From Soonwooa sp. (GTDB lineage: Bacteria > Bacteroidota > Bacteroidia > Flavobacteriales > Weeksellaceae): DNA of 64,000 bases. The notes beneath the pieces are model-generated. The model was not told the origin of the DNA. It worked only from the letters and a program-made list of their open reading frames with translations, and did no database searches. Shown piece by piece: positions 23,925-33,392 of the stretch. A program made the translations under genes and the position numbers. Each line of letters opens with the position of its first letter. The first letter of the stretch is position 1. The stretch spans positions 1 through 64,000 of the forward strand of contig NZ_JASLDS010000029.1 in the NCBI RefSeq assembly GCF_030151385.1, written 5' to 3'.

Positions 23925-25721
23925 CTAAACTGTAAGATTCTGTATAAAACTTTGCAAGTCCATATCTTTATCCAAGCCTAATTTAATCTTAAGTCGGTAT
24001 TTTGTCATCCTTACTGTTTTTACCTCCACTTTCAAGAGATTTGCAATTTGCTGATTATCCATATTAAGATACATATAGGAAGCATATTTAAGATCCTGTG
24101 TTGTCAACTTGCCTTTTGAGACTTCGTTAAGTTTTTTAAATAATTGCGGATGAACTTCCTCATGCATATCCTGAACACGTGTCAAATCGCGCTCCATCAT
24201 TTTGTCATCACGCAAAAGCTTATCAATATTTTGCTTTTGTTCAGTATTTGTTTTTATCTGCTCCGTTAATTCATTAATAATACTATTCTTCTGATCCAGT
24301 TGAATAGACTTTGCCAAAGTCTGCTTTTGGAGACGCTCCTGCTCTACTTCCAACAACTTCTGTTCTGCTTCCAAGCGCGCTTTTTCTTCAGATTCGAGTT
24401 GAAGTTTTAATTCAGTTTCATTCTTCTCAGCACCTAGCAAATCCGCTTGTTGTCGTGCAAGTTTGTGTTTGTACTTAATATTATTGAAAAGAATCACAAA
24501 TGCCGCAATAACAATAATTACGATCGCAAGCAACATCCACAACTGTCTCGTATATGCTTTATTAATTAATTCTAATTGATGAATTTGCTCATTCTTCTTT
24601 TCGGTTTCATAAAAAATCTGAAGCGATTTTGTATTGTTATCAAATCGCTCTTTGCTCTCTTGTTGAATCATATCTTTTGCCTCGCGCTCTATAACCAAAG
24701 CTTTTTCGAAACGACCAGAATTAGAATAGATACGTGACAAGTTGTCAATTGTTGAGATTTTAGAACTTAACATAATCTCGGTATTTGAGCGACCAAGATC
24801 ATAAGCTTTTTGATAGTAGGATTCTGCTAAACTTACATTTCCTTCATTTTCGTAATTGTAACCAATATTATTGTAGATTAATGATGTGAGATCGACGTAA
24901 TTAGCATCCTTACTGGTTAAATCCAAAGCTTTGAAAGCCAAATCCAAGCTTTCTTTACTAGCATTACCCGAGCGTATAAAAGGAACCAAACTACTATAGT
25001 TGATATAATAAGCAATCAAAGACCGTTTTTGAGCAAGGGCGGGTTGTATTTCCTTAATAACATCAAAAGCGCGGCGATAATTAACATCAGCAGAATCCAA
25101 AAACTTCTTCTGATTGGTCGCAGTACTCAGATTTTTATAATAAAAGCCAACATTGTTATACGTGAAATTAATGAGTAATTTGTTATGCGACTTCTTTGCG
25201 TAATCCAAAGCCTTAAAAGCATCCTCTTTATAATCCGCCACATCAGCCGCAGTTTTAACCTGATAAGAGAACTTCAGAAAATAAAGTAGTGTTAGAATAA
25301 AGTTTTCATTTTTTTGCTTTTCAAAAACAGAGATACTTTCATTAACAGCTTTTACAAATTGTTCGCCTTTATTTAAACTTAAATAATATCGTGCAAATCC
25401 ATAATCTACATAAGCCTTTGCCAAATCAGACTTAGTCGAACTTGCCAAATCTTGCGCTTTCTTTAAAGTACTAACTTGCTTTTCTTCATCTTTGGTAACA
25501 GAAAAATAATCAGACAAATATACCAGACCAATAACTTTTCGGAGATCATCTTTACTAGCCAAAAAATCTGTATCTAAGATTTATTTCGCATTTCCATACT
25601 CCTTACTGTAGATGTAAGCATACACCAATTGTTGATTTTTATCCAGATCACTCTGAGCATAAAAAACGATCGGAAATAAAAATATCGCAAAAAAAAATCT
25701 AAAACAGCTTAACCTATACAT
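23925..25721 (-). pseudogene. TPR-transmembrane-HTH regulator interrupted by an in-frame stop
   Basis: Reading from the ATG at 25721, the frame encodes a typical signal peptide (MYRLSCFRFFFAIFLFPIVFYAQ), continues QSDLDKNQQLVYAYIYSKEY and GNAK, meets TAA at 25583-25581 (codon 47), then continues in the same frame for about 550 codons: TPR repeats, a transmembrane helix (QLWMLLAIVIIVIAAFVILF), a long coiled coil (EAEQKLLEVEQERLQKQTLAK) and a LuxR-like HTH (YMYLNMDNQQIANLLKVEVKTVRMTKYRLK). There is no frameshift, so the lesion is a single codon. Expression from an internal start such as the TTG at 25562 would lack the export signal and misplace the sensor domain. Recent nonsense mutation, readthrough or sequencing error are all possible. 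Confidence 0.85.
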
Positions 25722-26052
25722 TAAAAAAAACTAACAAATTCTATTAAATCTCATACAGACGAATAAGTAACAAGTCTACACACCAACTCAACCATTTGAT
25801 TATCAACAATCAAAAGCTCAAACAGCAAAAATAAACTTCATACTTAATTCGAAATCATATGAAATACAAAAATATAAATAATTGATTAATAAAGCATTAT
25901 TAATTCATGTATATAATTTGTAGACACAATTTTTCAACTTGTCAATATCTTGTCGATATAAAAAAGAAGCACTTAACAGGAAAAAGTGGGACATTTGTAT
26001 TACAAAACGGACGAAACTAAACTGAAATTTTAAACTATTAAAAATCAGTAAA
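25722..26052. other. Intergenic region with tandem 11-mers and a possible small-RNA gene
   Basis: I see no protein-coding frame. It contains the tandem pair CTTGTCAATAT (25938-25948) and CTTGTCGATAT (25949-25959), then a stretch leading to a plus-strand terminator at 26053. A near-consensus -7 (TATCTTG, one T short) lies within the 11-mers. A short plus-strand RNA ending at about 26082 is inferred. Confidence 0.35.
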
Positions 26053-26082
26053 ACGGATCTCTTCACAGAGGTCCGTTTTTTT
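26053..26082 (+). terminator. Plus-strand terminator with no upstream gene
   Basis: ACGGATCTCT pairs with AGAGGTCCGT around a TCAC loop, followed by seven Ts. The one non-Watson-Crick pair is T-G on the plus strand (G-U in RNA) but C-A on the minus strand, so the hairpin is intact only in a plus-strand transcript. Confidence 0.8.
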
Positions 26083-26086
26083 ATGC

Positions 26087-26122
26087 AAAAAAAAATAAGC
26101 CATCAAAATCGACAGCTTATTT
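26087..26122 (-). terminator. Terminator of argS
   Basis: On the minus strand TAAGC pairs with GCTTA around a partly paired centre, followed by a run of nine Ts. It begins about 25 bp after the argS stop. Confidence 0.75.
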
Positions 26123-26145
26123 ATACTATTATAAGTTTTGAAATA

Positions 26146-27909
26146 TTACATTCTATTAACAACACCAATTCCTAAAAGCGAAAGCGCTTTCTTAATTGTT
26201 TTAGCTGTTAAGTCAGAAATCTGCAATCTAAATTGAACCGTATTTTTATCTTCCTGATTAAGGATCGGATTATTCTGATAAAACGAGTTATAAACTTTAA
26301 CCAACTCATAAACATAATTTGCAACCAATGCTGGACTTAATTGCTCAGCTGCTTTTGCAATAACATCTTTAAAGTTAGACAAAGTCATAACCAACTCCTT
26401 CTCATTATCATTAATCTGGTAGTCTTTACTAAGCTCTCCTGATTGGTAATTTGCTTTAGTTAATAAAGATTGAATTCTCGCATAAGTATACTGAATAAAA
26501 GGTCCTGTATTACCATTAAAATCGATACTTTCTTCCGGATTGAAAAGCATTTTTTTCTTAGGATCAACTTTTAGCATAAAATACTTAAGCGCACCAATAC
26601 CAACTTTCTCATAAGATTCTTCTCTTTCCGCTTCAGTCAAATGCTCAAGCTTACCAAGTTCTTGCGATTTTTCTTTGGCTGTTAAATACATTTCCTGCAT
26701 CAAATCATCAGCATCAACAACTGTCCCTTCACGAGATTTCATCTTACCATTTGGAAGCTCAACCATACCATAAGACAAATGATAAAGATGCTCTGCCCAA
26801 TCGTATCCTAATTTTTTAAGAATTAAAAACAAAACTTGGAAGTGATAATCTTGCTCATTACCCACAGTATAGATCAACTTCTGAATATCATTATCCTTAA
26901 AACGCTCAACAGCCGTTCCCAAATCTTGTGTCATGTATACGGAAGTTCCATCTGATCTCAGCAATAATTTTTGATCGAGACCATCATCAGTTAAATCCGA
27001 CCAAACAGAACCATCTTCTTTTTGAAACAAAACACCATTTTTAAGACCTTCTTGGATAATATCTTTTCCTAAAATATAGGTATTACTTTCGTACTGAACT
27101 TGGTCAAAAGCGACACCCAATCTTTGATAGGTTTGATTAAATCCAGAATACACCCACGCATTCATTTTTGACCAAAGTTCACGAACTTCAGGATTTCCGT
27201 TTTCCCAATCTAGCAACATTTTCTGAACAGCCAACATAGACGGCGCTTGCTTTTTAGCAGTCTCCTCATCCATACCATCAGCGACAAGTTTTGCGATTTC
27301 GGTTTTGTAATTTTTATCAAATTCTACATAGAAATTACCAACCAACTTATCACCTTTTAAATGCTCTGATTCTGGTGTAACGCCGTTTCCAAATTGTTCC
27401 CAAGCCCACATTGATTTACAAATATGAACACCACGATCATTAATGATTTGCGTTTTGATAACATCATAACCATCAGCTTCCAAAATTTGCGCAACAGAAA
27501 AACCTAAAAGATTATTTCTGATATGCCCCAAATGCAAAGGTTTATTAGTATTTGGCGAAGAATATTCCACCATGACCGTTTGATTTTTAGAATCAACTTT
27601 ATCAAAATTTTGGTATGTATTTTCTAAGTTTTCTAAAAACAGAGTGTTATTAACTTTAAGATTTAGAAAGCCTTTAACGGCGATAAAACTTTCAATGTAT
27701 TCCACTTCATTAGTCAACTCACTCCCTAATTCCATTCCGATGACATCTGGACTTTTCTTAAGAAGTTTCACCAAAGGAAAAACAACAACCGTGAAATCAC
27801 CATCGAAGTCTGTTTTGTTTTGTTGAACTTCAAGTTTCAAATCATGGATCTGATAAAGGTTGGTTATAATCTCAGAAACCTTCTGCTGAATGCTATCTTT
27901 AATATTCAT
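26146..27909 (-). CDS. argS: Arginyl-tRNA synthetase
   Basis: Class I aminoacyl-tRNA synthetase that charges tRNA-Arg. 587 residues. The N-terminal Add-1 domain is followed by the HIGH-like motif SSPNTNKPLHLGHIRNN (about 122-138), the central QIINDRGVHICKSMWAW, YTVGNEQDYHFQVLF, and a KMSKS-equivalent GKMKSREGTVVDADDL. The DALR anticodon-binding domain closes the protein. The start is the ATG at 27909 (MNIKDSIQQK): the TTG seven codons upstream is part of the TAACTTTG promoter element. Divergent or separate from all neighbours and monocistronic. Confidence 0.96.
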   Translation of the reverse strand: MNIKDSIQQKVSEIITNLYQIHDLKLEVQQNKTDFDGDFTVVVFPLVKLLKKSPDVIGMELGSELTNEVEYIESFIAVKGFLNLKVNNTLFLENLENTYQNFDKVDSKNQTVMVEYSSPNTNKPLHLGHIRNNLLGFSVAQILEADGYDVIKTQIINDRGVHICKSMWAWEQFGNGVTPESEHLKGDKLVGNFYVEFDKNYKTEIAKLVADGMDEETAKKQAPSMLAVQKMLLDWENGNPEVRELWSKMNAWVYSGFNQTYQRLGVAFDQVQYESNTYILGKDIIQEGLKNGVLFQKEDGSVWSDLTDDGLDQKLLLRSDGTSVYMTQDLGTAVERFKDNDIQKLIYTVGNEQDYHFQVLFLILKKLGYDWAEHLYHLSYGMVELPNGKMKSREGTVVDADDLMQEMYLTAKEKSQELGKLEHLTEAEREESYEKVGIGALKYFMLKVDPKKKMLFNPEESIDFNGNTGPFIQYTYARIQSLLTKANYQSGELSKDYQINDNEKELVMTLSNFKDVIAKAAEQLSPALVANYVYELVKVYNSFYQNNPILNQEDKNTVQFRLQISDLTAKTIKKALSLLGIGVVNRM

Positions 27910-27927
27910 TATGCTAAAAAATAATGG

Positions 27928-27935
27928 CAAAGTTA
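27928..27935 (-). promoter_or_regulatory. -7 promoter element TAACTTTG before argS
   Basis: An exact TAnnTTTG match on the minus strand, ending 18 bp before the ATG at 27909. It fixes the start codon, because the alternative TTG start lies inside it. Confidence 0.65.
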
Positions 27936-27942
27936 CGAAAAT

Positions 27943-27966
27943 AAAAAAACCGCCCGAAGGCGGTTT
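27943..27966 (-). terminator. Terminator of the SusCD operon
   Basis: On the minus strand AAACCGCC-TTCG-GGCGGTTT, followed by a T run, lies 24 bp after the SusD stop. It has the stable UUCG tetraloop. Confidence 0.92.
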
Positions 27967-27990
27967 GAAATTTATTATACTATAATAAGA

Positions 27991-29580
27991 TTATTTGTAA
28001 ATAAATGGAGTAAACTCATTCTTAGCAAAAATTTGTGCTAATGTAACATTCGGAACATTAGTAGTGTTACTAGAATATTCTGATGCAGGATATAACATTC
28101 TCCATGGCTTATTAGCTCTAACTGTAGTTGTTGCTAATGGTGTCTCAGGATAGCCAGTTCTTAAATAATTAATGTAAGATTCAATACCATTATAATTGAT
28201 TAAAGCAACCCATCTTTGATATTGAATAGCTGCAATTTTATCTGCATTACTTCCTGTCCAACCAACTTTAGCATTGTTAGCAGCACTCAAAATATATGCT
28301 GGAGCATCTGAAGCTTTACCATCAAAAGTAAATGAATCTTTAATACCCTGCTCGAAATGAGCTTGATCTCCTAAGAATCCAGCATAACCTCTTAAAGCAG
28401 CTTCCGACTGAAGGAACTCACTCTCTGATTTCATCATTAAATAACCATTTTCAAGAGCTCCACTTCCTGATGTTGCAAATATCCCGCCTAAGCATGAAAA
28501 ATTTTTAACCGCAGGTTTTAAAGGATTTCCAGGGTATCCCATAAAAGTTTTGTAGTCTTCATTACCCATTCCTTGTGGATAACCGTAATAACCTACAGCA
28601 CCTCCAGCAGAGGTACCATTATACTTAACACCCGTAGTAAATACAGATCCAATACGAGTATCAGAAACACCACTTGTAATCTTAGATGCATCTCCTCCTA
28701 AAGATTTTACAGCATGATCAGAAGCAGTCATTAAATAATAACCTTGTGTATTCTCAGCTCCAGAAGCAAACTTTAAACCAAAATTACCATAAAGAGGGTT
28801 TTGCGAAGCATCGGAAGCATTACTATAACCAGGATTAATGCTAACATTACCTGTAATATAAGTAGCTCCAGAAAGTGCCGAAATAATTTGATTTCTTAAA
28901 GCAATACCATCCGCATTTGTCGTACTTGAAAGTCGAACAGCAAATTTTAGTAAAACCGTGTTTGCAAACTCAACCCATTTTGGTAAGTTACCTTTAAATA
29001 TAGGGTCTGCAGTCGCTGGAATTTTAAAATCAGGATTAGCAGCATTAGCAGCTAAGATAACTTTTGCATCTAGCAATTCAGCCACCAAACCTTTATAAAC
29101 ATCAACGTCTCTATCATACTTTGGAGTTACATTTGCAAATTCTTTAAATGCTTCTGTATAAGGAACATTACCATAAAGATCCACAATATACTGCATGTAA
29201 AAAGCTTTTTGAATTTTAGCAATCGCCACATAATTAGGATACTTAGCAGTACCAAAATCAATTATTCTTTCAAATCTTGTTACAGCTTTGTAAGTATCTT
29301 GGAAAAGAGTTGCACGGTAAGATGTATTAACTTCTAAATTTGACTCTATCGTAAATGGATTTCCAAATTGAGCAAAGTTACCAGACCATGTGTTCATCCA
29401 AGCGTTTCCAAGTCCATTCATCGTACCTGCTTGCATAGCATAAGCAGTTGTTGAAGCACCTGCGAGTCTATCAACAGGCATTACATTTTCTGACAAAACC
29501 TTATTAGGGTTTAAATTATCATCTAATCTACACGAAATAATCGATAGACCAACTATTGATAATAAAATATATTTTTTCAT
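27991..29580 (-). CDS. SusD/RagB family outer-membrane lipoprotein
   Basis: 529 residues. It is a lipoprotein: signal MKKYILLSIVGLSIISC with the lipid-accepting Cys at residue 17. The early TPR-like part (YKAVTRFERIIDFGTAKYPNYVAIAKIQKAFYMQYIVDLYGNVPYTEAF) is characteristic of SusD proteins, as is the C-terminal IQYQRWVALINYNGIESYINYLRTGYPETPL. With SusC it forms the lid of a TonB-dependent importer on the cell surface. It resembles the SusD-like/SusD_2 branch common in flavobacteria. No glycoside hydrolase or protease is adjacent, so the imported ligand is unknown. It follows susC by 23 bp. Confidence 0.93.
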   Translation of the reverse strand: MKKYILLSIVGLSIISCRLDDNLNPNKVLSENVMPVDRLAGASTTAYAMQAGTMNGLGNAWMNTWSGNFAQFGNPFTIESNLEVNTSYRATLFQDTYKAVTRFERIIDFGTAKYPNYVAIAKIQKAFYMQYIVDLYGNVPYTEAFKEFANVTPKYDRDVDVYKGLVAELLDAKVILAANAANPDFKIPATADPIFKGNLPKWVEFANTVLLKFAVRLSSTTNADGIALRNQIISALSGATYITGNVSINPGYSNASDASQNPLYGNFGLKFASGAENTQGYYLMTASDHAVKSLGGDASKITSGVSDTRIGSVFTTGVKYNGTSAGGAVGYYGYPQGMGNEDYKTFMGYPGNPLKPAVKNFSCLGGIFATSGSGALENGYLMMKSESEFLQSEAALRGYAGFLGDQAHFEQGIKDSFTFDGKASDAPAYILSAANNAKVGWTGSNADKIAAIQYQRWVALINYNGIESYINYLRTGYPETPLATTTVRANKPWRMLYPASEYSSNTTNVPNVTLAQIFAKNEFTPFIYK

Positions 29581-29603
29581 ACTGTTATATTAAAAATTAA
29601 AAA

Positions 29604-32600
29604 TTAGAATCTTACATTTAAGGAGAAACCATATACTTTCGTACTTGGTAATTGTCCACGATTAGATACACCCCTTGCGTTCAATGGCGTATTTCTGGTA
29701 CCAGATGTATAAAAACTAGCTTCTGGATCAGCATAATTCAAGTTGTCTTTAGCAAATTTTTGGAATGGATTTCTCGCATAAGTTCCAATTGTAATTTCTT
29801 GAAGTCCATAAGCACTTATCAAACTCTTAGGCAATGTATATGATAATGAAACTTCTCTAATCTTGAATGCTCTACCATCAGTAAGAAGATTCTCTCCAAC
29901 TGTAGCATAAAAAGAACTAAAGTAGCTAATTGCATGAGCATAATCATTACCACCAGTCATAACTGTTGTATTAGGTTTGTAACCACCATTGCCATCAGAA
30001 ATTACAGAGTTCGGCATAATAAAGCCTCCTTTTTCTCTATCAATTTCTCCAGAATCCCATAAAGAACCATTAAATGCTAATCCACTTTTTATATCAGCAA
30101 TAAACTTAGATCCAAATCTGTAGTCTCCAACAACCCCAAGTTTAAACCCTTTATATGAGAAATTAGTACTAAAGTTGTAGATACTCTTTGGCACTGCGCT
30201 TCCTGCATTTTGCATAGTTGAAGTTACAAGAGGATTACCAGTTTTTGCGTCGATAATAATTCTACCCTGATCGTCTCTTTGCATCATATTCACTTTTATC
30301 AATGGGAATACTGATCCTTTCTGAGCATATATACCCCAACCTGTACCTGTTTGTAAAACAATTTCATCAGCTACTCCAGGTAAAACTTCTTTTACAATTG
30401 ATTCATTGTAAGAATAACCTCCATTAATTTCCCATTTGAAATCTGAAGTTTTAATTGGAACTAAGCCCAAATTAATTTCAGCCCCCTTAGACTCCATTTT
30501 TGCAATGTTGATCTTTCTAGTATTAATCCCTGACGCACTTGATGCAGTTTGATCAGTAATCATATCTTTAGTATCTTGCTTATAAATAGACCCTCCTACT
30601 TTAACTCGGTCATTGAAAAATCCTAAGTCTAGATTTAACTCACTAGTCGTTACAAATTCTGGGCGTAAATCTGGATCAGTTTGTACCATTCCATTTCTAA
30701 AAGAACTCACACCATTAAATGGAAAACCAGCGGCAATTTCAGCAGTTCTATTAACATCGTACCATCCAATTCCTCTAGAATTACCAACTCTACTCCATCC
30801 TCCAGAAATTTTGAAATAATTAAGAACACTTCCTCCAAAATCAAAAGCTTTAGTTGGGATAAAAGATAAACCTACAGAAGGATAGAAATATGAATTATTT
30901 GCTTTAGGTAATTTTGAAACCCATTCGTTTCTTGCAGTTGCATTTAAGAACAAGAAATCTTTATAAGCTAAATCTAAGTTAGCGAATAGTGAGTGCGAAT
31001 TTTTTCTAAAAGTACCGTTCTCTAAAAATGTCGAAGAAAATGGTAATGGTTGATTAATATTCGCCATTGTATATACTCCTGGATACGCTAAATTTGCACC
31101 TCCTCTTTCTATACTTTGGTATCTTTGTTCTTGATAATTATGCCCTAAGTTTAATTTTGCATTAATATCTTTAGTTAGGTCATAATCAAAATTCAAAAGG
31201 AAATCTCCATAGTAATCTAAGCTTTTTGTATCACTAAGAAATAATGAAGAAGTAACTGTTTTCATTGGACCAGCAGCAGCACCACTGTATATCGCTTTTG
31301 ACCATGCATCTCTATGGCTTTGCGAACTAGCATATGTCCCTTGTAAATTTCCAGTGTAGCGTACATTAATATGCTTATTAAATTCATAGCCTACACCAAA
31401 ATTTGCACTAAAATAATCTCTACTATAATCCTGTCTTGCATGCTTCATTTTCCAATAAGGATTCATATAATAGATATTATAGGTATAAGCAATATCAGAT
31501 GAATTGTATCTATATCTAGTAATTGGGATGTCAGGTGAAGACTGTAACAACGCCCAATATAATGATGAATTACCATCATCATCATACATAGAAGTTGTTT
31601 GCGTATAATCTGTTCTGATATAGTTGATACCACCATCAAATGACAATTTATCTAACTTTACACCACCTTTAAATAAGAATGAAGTTTTATTTGACTTGTC
31701 TCCTTCTACAATAAAATCCCTTTGTGTATTATTTATACTTACTAATGCATATTTACCTTCACTTCCAGCATTTAATGTAATACTATGACTACGGGTAGCA
31801 CCAGTTTTAAAGAAGTTTTTAATTTCATTAGGTCTACCAACATATGGCGCATTAATTGCCGCAGGATTATCAGCAGATAAATGATCTGGATCACCCCAAC
31901 CGATACCGTCTGTATTAATAGTTCCATCACCATTATAATCATACAATGGCAAACCATAGGTTGTCATGCTTCCGTCGAAAGCAGGCCCCCAAGCTCCATT
32001 TTCAAATTGATCTCTAGCATTGTCCCATCCTTGACCATATTTATCCTGTCTTTTAGGAATGAAAGCAAGTGACTCAAAATCTACAGATCCAGTATAAGTA
32101 ACTGATAGTCTATTTTTCGCTCCTCTTTTAGTGGTAACGATAACAACACCGTTAACACCATCAGACCCATACAAGGCAGCACCTTGAGACCCTTTGATTA
32201 CGTTAATAGATTCAATTAAGTCAGGAGGAAGTCCTTGAAGTACACTTACGCTAGAAATCACATTATCAATTACAACCAATGCACTATTATCAGACGATAT
32301 GGAACGAAGTCCTCTTAACTGAATAGTGTTAGAGCTATTTACAGAGCTGTTATTTTGAATAATAGATAAACCAGCTACCTTTCCTGTTAAGGCTTGTACA
32401 GCATTTGGGTTACTTGCTTGATTCAACTGATCAGCAGAAACTACCTGTTGTGATGATGTTACAGCATCTGCTATTTTTTTAATACCTAAGGCTCCAGTAA
32501 TGATAACTTCACCAATTTCTGTGGTTTTAGCCGTGTCACTCTTTTTAGTTTGCGCGGAAACCATCGCTAACGAAGAGCCTAACACCAGTACTAAAACACT

Positions 32601-32618
32601 AGCTGTTAATTTTTTCAT
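29604..32618 (-). CDS. SusC/RagA family TonB-linked outer-membrane protein
   Basis: 1004 residues with a signal peptide (MKKLTASVLVLVLGSSLAMVSAQ). The mature protein begins almost at once with the TonB-box-like EIGEVIITGALGIKK, then the plug (VQALTGKVAGLSI; TIQLRGLRSIS; SINVIKGSQGAALYGSDGVNGVVIVTTKRG), then a long beta-barrel that ends in the terminal aromatic KVYGFSLNVRF. The carboxypeptidase-like N-terminal extension found in many SusC proteins is missing. It imports a large ligand through the outer membrane, powered by TonB-ExbBD, with its SusD partner downstream. Substrate unknown. Confidence 0.94.
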   Translation of the reverse strand: MKKLTASVLVLVLGSSLAMVSAQTKKSDTAKTTEIGEVIITGALGIKKIADAVTSSQQVVSADQLNQASNPNAVQALTGKVAGLSIIQNNSSVNSSNTIQLRGLRSISSDNSALVVIDNVISSVSVLQGLPPDLIESINVIKGSQGAALYGSDGVNGVVIVTTKRGAKNRLSVTYTGSVDFESLAFIPKRQDKYGQGWDNARDQFENGAWGPAFDGSMTTYGLPLYDYNGDGTINTDGIGWGDPDHLSADNPAAINAPYVGRPNEIKNFFKTGATRSHSITLNAGSEGKYALVSINNTQRDFIVEGDKSNKTSFLFKGGVKLDKLSFDGGINYIRTDYTQTTSMYDDDGNSSLYWALLQSSPDIPITRYRYNSSDIAYTYNIYYMNPYWKMKHARQDYSRDYFSANFGVGYEFNKHINVRYTGNLQGTYASSQSHRDAWSKAIYSGAAAGPMKTVTSSLFLSDTKSLDYYGDFLLNFDYDLTKDINAKLNLGHNYQEQRYQSIERGGANLAYPGVYTMANINQPLPFSSTFLENGTFRKNSHSLFANLDLAYKDFLFLNATARNEWVSKLPKANNSYFYPSVGLSFIPTKAFDFGGSVLNYFKISGGWSRVGNSRGIGWYDVNRTAEIAAGFPFNGVSSFRNGMVQTDPDLRPEFVTTSELNLDLGFFNDRVKVGGSIYKQDTKDMITDQTASSASGINTRKINIAKMESKGAEINLGLVPIKTSDFKWEINGGYSYNESIVKEVLPGVADEIVLQTGTGWGIYAQKGSVFPLIKVNMMQRDDQGRIIIDAKTGNPLVTSTMQNAGSAVPKSIYNFSTNFSYKGFKLGVVGDYRFGSKFIADIKSGLAFNGSLWDSGEIDREKGGFIMPNSVISDGNGGYKPNTTVMTGGNDYAHAISYFSSFYATVGENLLTDGRAFKIREVSLSYTLPKSLISAYGLQEITIGTYARNPFQKFAKDNLNYADPEASFYTSGTRNTPLNARGVSNRGQLPSTKVYGFSLNVRF

Positions 32619-32726
32619 ATCAAATTAAATTTTTCAATAAAGCAAATTTGCAAAACTTTCTCAATATAAACAATAAAAAAGTTAAACAATTCTTAATTTT
32701 TATGTAACATTTATTTCATTTATCGA

Positions 32727-32734
32727 TAACTTTG
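32727..32734 (+). promoter_or_regulatory. -7 promoter element TAACTTTG touching the rnhB start
   Basis: An exact TAnnTTTG match that ends 4 bp before the rnhB ATG. Use of this element would yield a leaderless or nearly leaderless mRNA. No clear -33 element is visible. Confidence 0.45.
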
Positions 32735-32738
32735 TTAA

Positions 32739-33344
32739 ATGAATACTGAAATTAAGCTTGCTAAAAGTTTCTCAAACAGCCTTATAGAAGCAGGTTGCGA
32801 CGAAGTTGGAAGAGGATGTCTTTGTGGTCCAGTGGTTGCGGCAGCCGTTATTATTGATCAAAATTTTAACCAAAAATTTATTAAAGATTCTAAAAAATTA
32901 ACATTTAAGCAGCGAAATGAGCTCGATATCTATATAAAAGAAAATGCAGTTTGCTTTGCAATCGCCGAACTTTCACCAGAATTCATTGATAAACATAACA
33001 TTTTGCAAGCTAGTATTCACGCCATGCATCTTGCTCTAGATCAGCTTAAAACAAAACCAGAATTAATCCTCGTCGATGGTAACAAGTTCCATCCTTACAA
33101 CGACATTCCCCACCATTGTATTGTTAAAGGTGATTCCAAATTTGTTTCCATTGCTGCTGCATCCATTATTGCAAAAAACTATCGAGATAATCTTATGATA
33201 GAACTTGCAAAAGACTTTCCCGAATATGGATGGGATAAAAACTTTGGATATTGCACCAAAGTTCACCAACAAGCTTTAATGAAATACGGACCAACAATCC
33301 ACCATCGAAAATCTTTCAAACTTATATATAATATAGAAGACTAA
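32739..33344 (+). CDS. rnhB: Ribonuclease HII
   Basis: 201 residues. The enzyme removes ribonucleotides embedded in DNA and RNA of RNA-DNA hybrids. The metal site is visible: the D-E of AGCDEVGRGCLCGPVVAAAVI (about residues 18-38), the Asp in LILVDGNKF and the VSIAAASIIAKNYRD segment with its following Asp. Length and start fit the family. Followed 48 bp later by the AddA-like gene on the same strand, so the two may share a transcript. Confidence 0.96.
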   Translation: MNTEIKLAKSFSNSLIEAGCDEVGRGCLCGPVVAAAVIIDQNFNQKFIKDSKKLTFKQRNELDIYIKENAVCFAIAELSPEFIDKHNILQASIHAMHLALDQLKTKPELILVDGNKFHPYNDIPHHCIVKGDSKFVSIAAASIIAKNYRDNLMIELAKDFPEYGWDKNFGYCTKVHQQALMKYGPTIHHRKSFKLIYNIED

Positions 33345-33392
33345 ATTTTGACGATGCAGAACTTTGCCCTAAATTGTAGCAAATTTCCATGA

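Noticed and set aside
25560..25562. TTG at 25562 as the natural start of the TPR/HTH gene
   Set aside because: The same frame continues upstream through a stop codon into a clear signal peptide, so the TTG is more likely internal to a broken gene.
26053..26082. Hairpin assigned to argS termination
   Set aside because: On the minus strand it has a C-A mismatch and only four Ts, and a better argS terminator lies at 26087-26122.
27910..27930. TTG start for argS giving seven extra residues
   Set aside because: The TTG is the end of the TAACTTTG promoter element; ATG 27909 gives the family N-terminus.
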